Below are positions 61,301 to 64,000 of a stretch of 64,000 nt of DNA, one piece after another; position 1 is the stretch's first letter; each line of letters begins with the position of its first letter. Where the stretch lies: NCBI GenBank assembly GCA_002238785.1, contig MPNA01000012.1:1-64000 (forward strand). The letters run 5' to 3'. This DNA comes from a bacterium OM1 bin76 (GTDB taxonomy: Bacteria > Actinomycetota > Acidimicrobiia > Spongiisociales > ZC4RG35). A program made the translations under genes and the position numbers. Under the pieces are notes generated by a model, which did no database searches, was not told the DNA's origin, and saw only the letters and a list, made by a program, of their open reading frames with translations.

Positions 61301-62698
61301 GCCGATGAACACTTCTCGAGGCAGATCGGCGAACGGCGCCGCCCGCCGCAGCATCACATACAGTTCGTCGACGGATCGTGCGGAAGTGACCACCGCCGCC
61401 ACGATCTGCTGTGCGGCCACATCGATGGGATTGCGGGGAATCACCGTGCTCTCCACCTCTGCGGCCCGCATCCTCTGCGCCACCACCGTGGAGGTGAGCA
61501 GGTCCCCGCGGTACTTGGGAAACAGCTTGGCCCGGCTGGTCCCCCCCACCTGGTGGCCGGACCTTCCCACCCGCTGCAGGCCCGACGCCACCCCGGGGGG
61601 AGACTCGATCTGGACCACCAGGTCCACCGCTCCCATGTCGATGCCCAATTCCAGCGAGGAGGTGGCGACCACCGCCCGCAGTTCACCCCTCTTGAGCCCG
61701 TCCTCGATCTCGAGGCGGCGATGGCGGGCCACCGACCCGTGATGGGCCAGGGCGATCTCGGCCTCGGCCAGGTTGTTCAGTTCCGCGCACACCCTCTCGG
61801 CCAGGCGCCGGCTGTTGGTGAACACGATGGTGGAATTGTGCTGGTTCACCAACTCCAGCAGTCGCTGGTAAATGGACGGCCAGATCGACCGGGTTTGGGT
61901 GTCGCTGTCGGCGTCCACCTCGGGCCGCGTCATGTCCTGGCTGGGCACCACCAGTTCCAGGTCCACCGAACGGGGTCGGGCGGCGTCGATGATGGTGACC
62001 GAGCGGGGCTTCCACGACCCTTCCGGGTGGTCAACCGTTCCCCCTCCCAGGAACCGGGCGATGGTTTCCAGGGGACGCTGGGTGGCGGAGAGACCGATCC
62101 GCTGCGGCGCCATCTCAGTGATTTCCTCAAGGCGCTCAAGTGAAATGGCCAGATGGGCGCCTCGCTTGTTGCCCGCCACCGCATGCACTTCATCGACGAT
62201 CACCCACTGCACCGAGGTGAGGCGCTGGCGCGCTGCCGAGGTGAGCATCAGGTAGAGGGACTCGGGGGTGGTGATCAGGATGTCGGCAGGTCTGCGCACC
62301 ATCTTCTGGCGGTCGGAGGCGGGGGTGTCACCGGTGCGCATGAAGGTGGTCAGGGTGGGCGGGGGCGCCATCCCCAGTCGCACCGCGGTGTGGTGGATCC
62401 CGGCCAGCGGGGCCCGCAGGTTCCGCTCGATGTCGTAGGCCAGGGCCTTGAGGGGTGAGATGTACAGCAGGCGACAGCGCTGCGCAGTGGGTGGAAGGGC
62501 CTGGTGGCAGAGTTGGTCGATGGTCCAGAGGAAGGCGGCCAGGGTCTTCCCGGACCCGGTGGGCGCTTGTATCAAGGTGTGCTCACCGGACGCGATGGCG
62601 GGCCAGCCTTGCGCCTGGGCAGGCGTGGGCGATTCGAAAGTGGCCTCGAACCAGGCTCGGGTGGCGGGGGTGAACTGCTGCAGGACCGGTTTTTCCAT
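58277..62698 (-). CDS. lhr: Large ATP-dependent helicase Lhr
   Basis: The protein is 1473 aa from ATG 62698 (TTG 62704 also possible). Core helicase motifs are APTGSGKT at residues 45-52, then DEVHA, SATQRPLETIARFLGG (SATQRPLE), and VGRSGHQVGG in the second RecA domain. A winged helix and the long Lhr-specific C-terminal region follow, with PTEQYAAWGAQLLDRYGIV-type sequence (AAWGAQLLDRYGIV) typical of full-length actinobacterial Lhr. It unwinds DNA and RNA-DNA hybrids in repair. Length and order are normal. Confidence 0.94.
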   Translation of the reverse strand: MEKPVLQQFTPATRAWFEATFESPTPAQAQGWPAIASGEHTLIQAPTGSGKTLAAFLWTIDQLCHQALPPTAQRCRLLYISPLKALAYDIERNLRAPLAGIHHTAVRLGMAPPPTLTTFMRTGDTPASDRQKMVRRPADILITTPESLYLMLTSAARQRLTSVQWVIVDEVHAVAGNKRGAHLAISLERLEEITEMAPQRIGLSATQRPLETIARFLGGGTVDHPEGSWKPRSVTIIDAARPRSVDLELVVPSQDMTRPEVDADSDTQTRSIWPSIYQRLLELVNQHNSTIVFTNSRRLAERVCAELNNLAEAEIALAHHGSVARHRRLEIEDGLKRGELRAVVATSSLELGIDMGAVDLVVQIESPPGVASGLQRVGRSGHQVGGTSRAKLFPKYRGDLLTSTVVAQRMRAAEVESTVIPRNPIDVAAQQIVAAVVTSARSVDELYVMLRRAAPFADLPREVFIGTLDMLAGRYPSDLFAELRPRVVWDRVEDTVTARSGARLLAVTNAGVIPDRGLYRVQLSDGSRVGELDEEMVYESRPGDVFLLGASSWRISEITHDRIEVLPAPGVPAQMPFWRGDTIGRSAETGLAIGRFLREMAAMASPDATRRLMDQEGLDEWAAQNLVAYLEEQRSSGSVIPDDRTLVVERFRDEIGDWRLVVLSPLGARVHAPWAMAVMDRLRSRRGVEIDAAWSDDGIIFRFPDADRPPSADDILLSPDEVSDLLMKHLSGTALFASRFREAAARALLLPRRRPGHRTPLWLQRRRSADLLSVARRFDSFPIILETYREVLQDDFDLPYLRTLLADLRNRRLRLAEVDLVHPSPFASSLMQAFLAGYLYETDGPAAERKAMAITLDRRLLSQLLGEGEIGELISAEVAASVELELQHLTDEKQVRGPDGVHDLLRNLGPLTFRDLELRSADPQSFLRDLQEARRVIEVRVAGLGVWAAVEDAGRLRDALGCQLPPGVPAVFAEPVEDPLGDVVGRYARTHAPFPASQAATALGLPTSVVEEVLARLAREARVLRGVFRTGGPREWVDTEVLRRLKRRSLATLRRQVEPVGPNALARMLIAWNLIEEQPSPGAGSLLETISQMQGYPIPASMLESDVLAVRHPKPALRLDQLLAEGRVIWVGRGSLGSRDGKVTLYLRDQFPQLDPGPQEDSPDLPLHRAIRDHLERRGASFFADIFRAAAAPDLWEVVDALWDLVWAGLVTNDSIHPLRAHLRARRFRRPRGRKLTFPPDTAGRWSLVSHHEEPNPVSPTEQYAAWGAQLLDRYGIVTRAVVASEGIPGGFTALYPVLARMEETGRARRGYFVEGLGGAQFALPGAVDRLREEAEPRMVILAACDPANPYGAAISWPRLEEARLARAAGCHVALWNGELAAFLNRRRLTVLEAGERRLEILAEGLANLAGRTRRFRIDHINETPASDHPLAGPLGDQGFVISPQGLAFPPDPRRYRPSAWEGSGQGRGTGQA

Positions 62699-62788
62699 GG
62701 TCAAGGGTGAGGGTAGGAGACCCCGGTGACAAATGACGCCCGACCAGGGCCGCCGGTGCCGCTGGGCCGGGCCGGTTCACCGGACCGG

Positions 62789-63520
62789 TCAGTAGATGGA
62801 GACCATCTCCAGCGCCTGCTCGGCGTATTCGGTGGAGCACTCCAGGGTGGTCTCCGAGGGTCCCAGGCGGTGCACCGCAAGCCGGGCCCATTCGGAGGCG
62901 CTTCCCTTGATGCAGTGGGGAGAATCCTCATCTCCGTAGACCCACTTGTAGTACTGCGGTCCGATCACCTCCACCCGGATGGGGTGGTATTGCTCTCCGT
63001 GGTCTTCGTATTGAGAGGGCAGTGTGACCCAGCCCAATTCGCAGATGTGGCGGATGCGAGTGGTGTCCTCGTACTCCTCACCGACGGCCTCGTAGATATC
63101 CAGCCCGTATGCCCAGGTCTCGGTGAGGCGGTTGGCGGCCACGTTCTTTGCCGGCACGGTGCCGTTGAACCAGGGGGTGCGCTGGGAGGCGCTCATTTCC
63201 GAGAGGGGTTCGATCAGCGTGGCGCGGCCCTTTCTCCACCACTCGATCACATCCTGGGGTCGGATGTCCCGGCCCCGTTGAATCCCTTCCCAGACCAGGT
63301 CCCCGAATGCGTCGAAGTAGGCGGCGGGAGGAGGCTCGCCGAGCACGGTCTGGGCGGCCAGTTCCTCGAAGTGGGCCAGGTGGCTGACCGTGTCCCGTAT
63401 ATCCCAGCCTTCCACGGCAGTGGGAGTGCTCCAGTCGCGCACCGGAATCTTCTGAAGATATTGATCGAGTGACTGTTGCTCTGCTACCAAATCGGAGAGG
63501 ATGGTTCGCACCACCACCAT
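62789..63520 (-). CDS. TIGR03084-type metal-binding protein (maleylpyruvate isomerase-like)
   Basis: The protein is 243 aa. The N-terminal DinB/MDMPI-like four-helix domain has TAVEGWDIRDTVSHLAHFEE, with His residues that bind a metal, and NRLTETWAYGLDIYEAVG. The C-terminal part is a WD-like SCP-type domain. In actinobacteria such proteins are often mycothiol-dependent; this one's reaction is not known. It begins 4 nt after the MoxR-type gene ends and likely shares its transcript. Confidence 0.83.
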   Translation of the reverse strand: MVVVRTILSDLVAEQQSLDQYLQKIPVRDWSTPTAVEGWDIRDTVSHLAHFEELAAQTVLGEPPPAAYFDAFGDLVWEGIQRGRDIRPQDVIEWWRKGRATLIEPLSEMSASQRTPWFNGTVPAKNVAANRLTETWAYGLDIYEAVGEEYEDTTRIRHICELGWVTLPSQYEDHGEQYHPIRVEVIGPQYYKWVYGDEDSPHCIKGSASEWARLAVHRLGPSETTLECSTEYAEQALEMVSIY

Positions 63521-63524
63521 TCTA

Positions 63525-64000
63525 TCACATTTGTACTGCGGGTTCTCCGAAGGGCGGCCCGCCGGGGCCCTGCCTCACCACAGCCCGCCATACCGTCTCG
63601 TAATGATCCCGGTCGTGGGGGTCCACCCTGGGCAGGACCAATTCCTCCCATGCCCGGCGCAGGGGGTCGGGGTGTCCCGAGAACATGCGCAAGCCGGTGG
63701 GAAGCCGGTCCAGCGCTCCTCGCAGAGAGATGGGAGTCTCCACCCTGGTGTCGGCGTCGGGCGCCTCGAAGGAGGCGTTGACGTCCACGGTGAGGCGGGA
63801 GATGGCCTCCACGAAAGGCGGGGCCATGGCCGGGTATCGCAATTCCAGCATCGATCTCACCTGTGAGGCGGTGGGGAAACTCTTCTCCCAGATCACCCAC
63901 CGGTCGGCGAAGGCCTTGTTGAGCGTTTGGGTCCCGGCGTAGTCCCGCAGGTCGGTGGGGTTCATGGTCCCGAAGATGCGCACATCGTCTCTCAGCCGGA
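63525..64000 (-). CDS. MoxR-type AAA ATPase, C-terminal part (cut by window edge)
   Basis: The frame stays open to base 64000, so the N-terminal part with the Walker motifs lies beyond the window. Visible are the sensor-1 strand RIFGTMNPTD and the sequence LNKAFADRWVIWE, both typical of MoxR/NorQ/CbbQ ATPases, followed by a lid-like helical region with ISLRGALDRLP (sensor 2). These proteins remodel or assemble metal enzymes, often with a VWA partner. It is translated just ahead of the TIGR03084 gene. Confidence 0.75.
   Translation of the reverse strand, partial: RLRDDVRIFGTMNPTDLRDYAGTQTLNKAFADRWVIWEKSFPTASQVRSMLELRYPAMAPPFVEAISRLTVDVNASFEAPDADTRVETPISLRGALDRLPTGLRMFSGHPDPLRRAWEELVLPRVDPHDRDHYETVWRAVVRQGPGGPPFGEPAVQM

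Noticed and set aside
60233-62143. 636-codon open frame on the plus strand
   Set aside because: Antisense to the helicase lhr, low-complexity Gly/His/Gln-rich translation, no start signal.
1-64000. CRISPR arrays, rRNA and tRNA genes
   Set aside because: No regularly spaced direct repeats apart from the contiguous 51-bp unit, and no recognisable RNA gene sequence on either strand by eye; a covariance-model scan would be needed to be certain for tRNA.

Overview
The window looks like a GC-rich (mid-60s % by eye) actinobacterial chromosome, probably a free-living aerobic heterotroph close to Acidimicrobiia. This placement is inferred from gene content and order, not from a marker phylogeny. Supporting signs are the conserved order gcvH - FHA protein - FtsR-type MerR - (DacB) - DUF151 nuclease - second MerR - gcvT, the order topA / MFS / tmk / holB, F420-type enzymes (PPOX, LLM), a TIGR03084 protein, and many starts that sit 6-9 nt behind a TANNNT -10 hexamer (leaderless transcripts). 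No rRNA, tRNA or CRISPR array was seen.

Layout. 1-570: tail of an IS1380-type transposase. 595-3380: two-gene accessory module, an SMC/Rad50-like ATPase with a CxxC hook plus a small HEPN-like protein. 3446-8611: ABM monooxygenase, L,D-transpeptidase with a long possibly structured upstream region, PPOX-type F420 enzyme, acyl-CoA dehydrogenase, acetate kinase, ICMT-like methyltransferase. 8719-10650: AlbA_2/HATPase regulator behind a 51-bp AT-rich tandem repeat. 10759-24403: tightly packed catabolic run, with SDR, 2-oxoacid dehydrogenase E1alpha/E1beta/E2 (E2 frameshifted), acyl-CoA ligase, a peptide-type ABC importer (ATPase, two permeases, second ATPase) without a binding protein, LLM oxidoreductase, cyclase-family hydrolase, and a pair of overlapping acyl-CoA dehydrogenases. 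A crotonase faces it. 25421-27906: ffh-rpsP-KH-rimM, without the usual trmD-rplS behind it. 27932-29516: Thr-rich lipoprotein and nitroreductase on the minus strand.

29581-34023: OpuC-type osmoprotectant importer led by a UspA-like/CBS protein. 34051-37643 (minus): topA and two membrane proteins. 37724-48528: MFS exporter, tmk, holB, CDP-alcohol phosphatidyltransferase, gcvH, FHA, FtsR, DacB, glycosyltransferase (minus), HPRT-like enzyme, DUF151, MerR, gcvT and an orphan 220-aa protein. 48535-53767: adenosine deaminase (minus), YqgE, RNase HII, FtsK. 53981-57395: a TRAP transporter split into a plus-strand binding protein and minus-strand DctM/DctQ. 57516-64000: polysaccharide deacetylase, a large Lhr helicase, a TIGR03084 protein and a MoxR-type AAA ATPase cut by the window edge.

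How the parts fit: most of the window is core information processing, cell envelope and C1/lipoate metabolism. The 10.7-25.3 kb block reads as one route that imports an organic compound, activates it to a CoA thioester and oxidises it. The best candidates for something not yet described are the ATPase/HEPN-like pair near the IS remnant, the repeat-controlled AlbA_2 regulator, the UspA/CBS-led osmoprotectant operon, a 13-codon leader peptide ahead of the ABC permease, and three genes whose reading frames point to CTG initiation.
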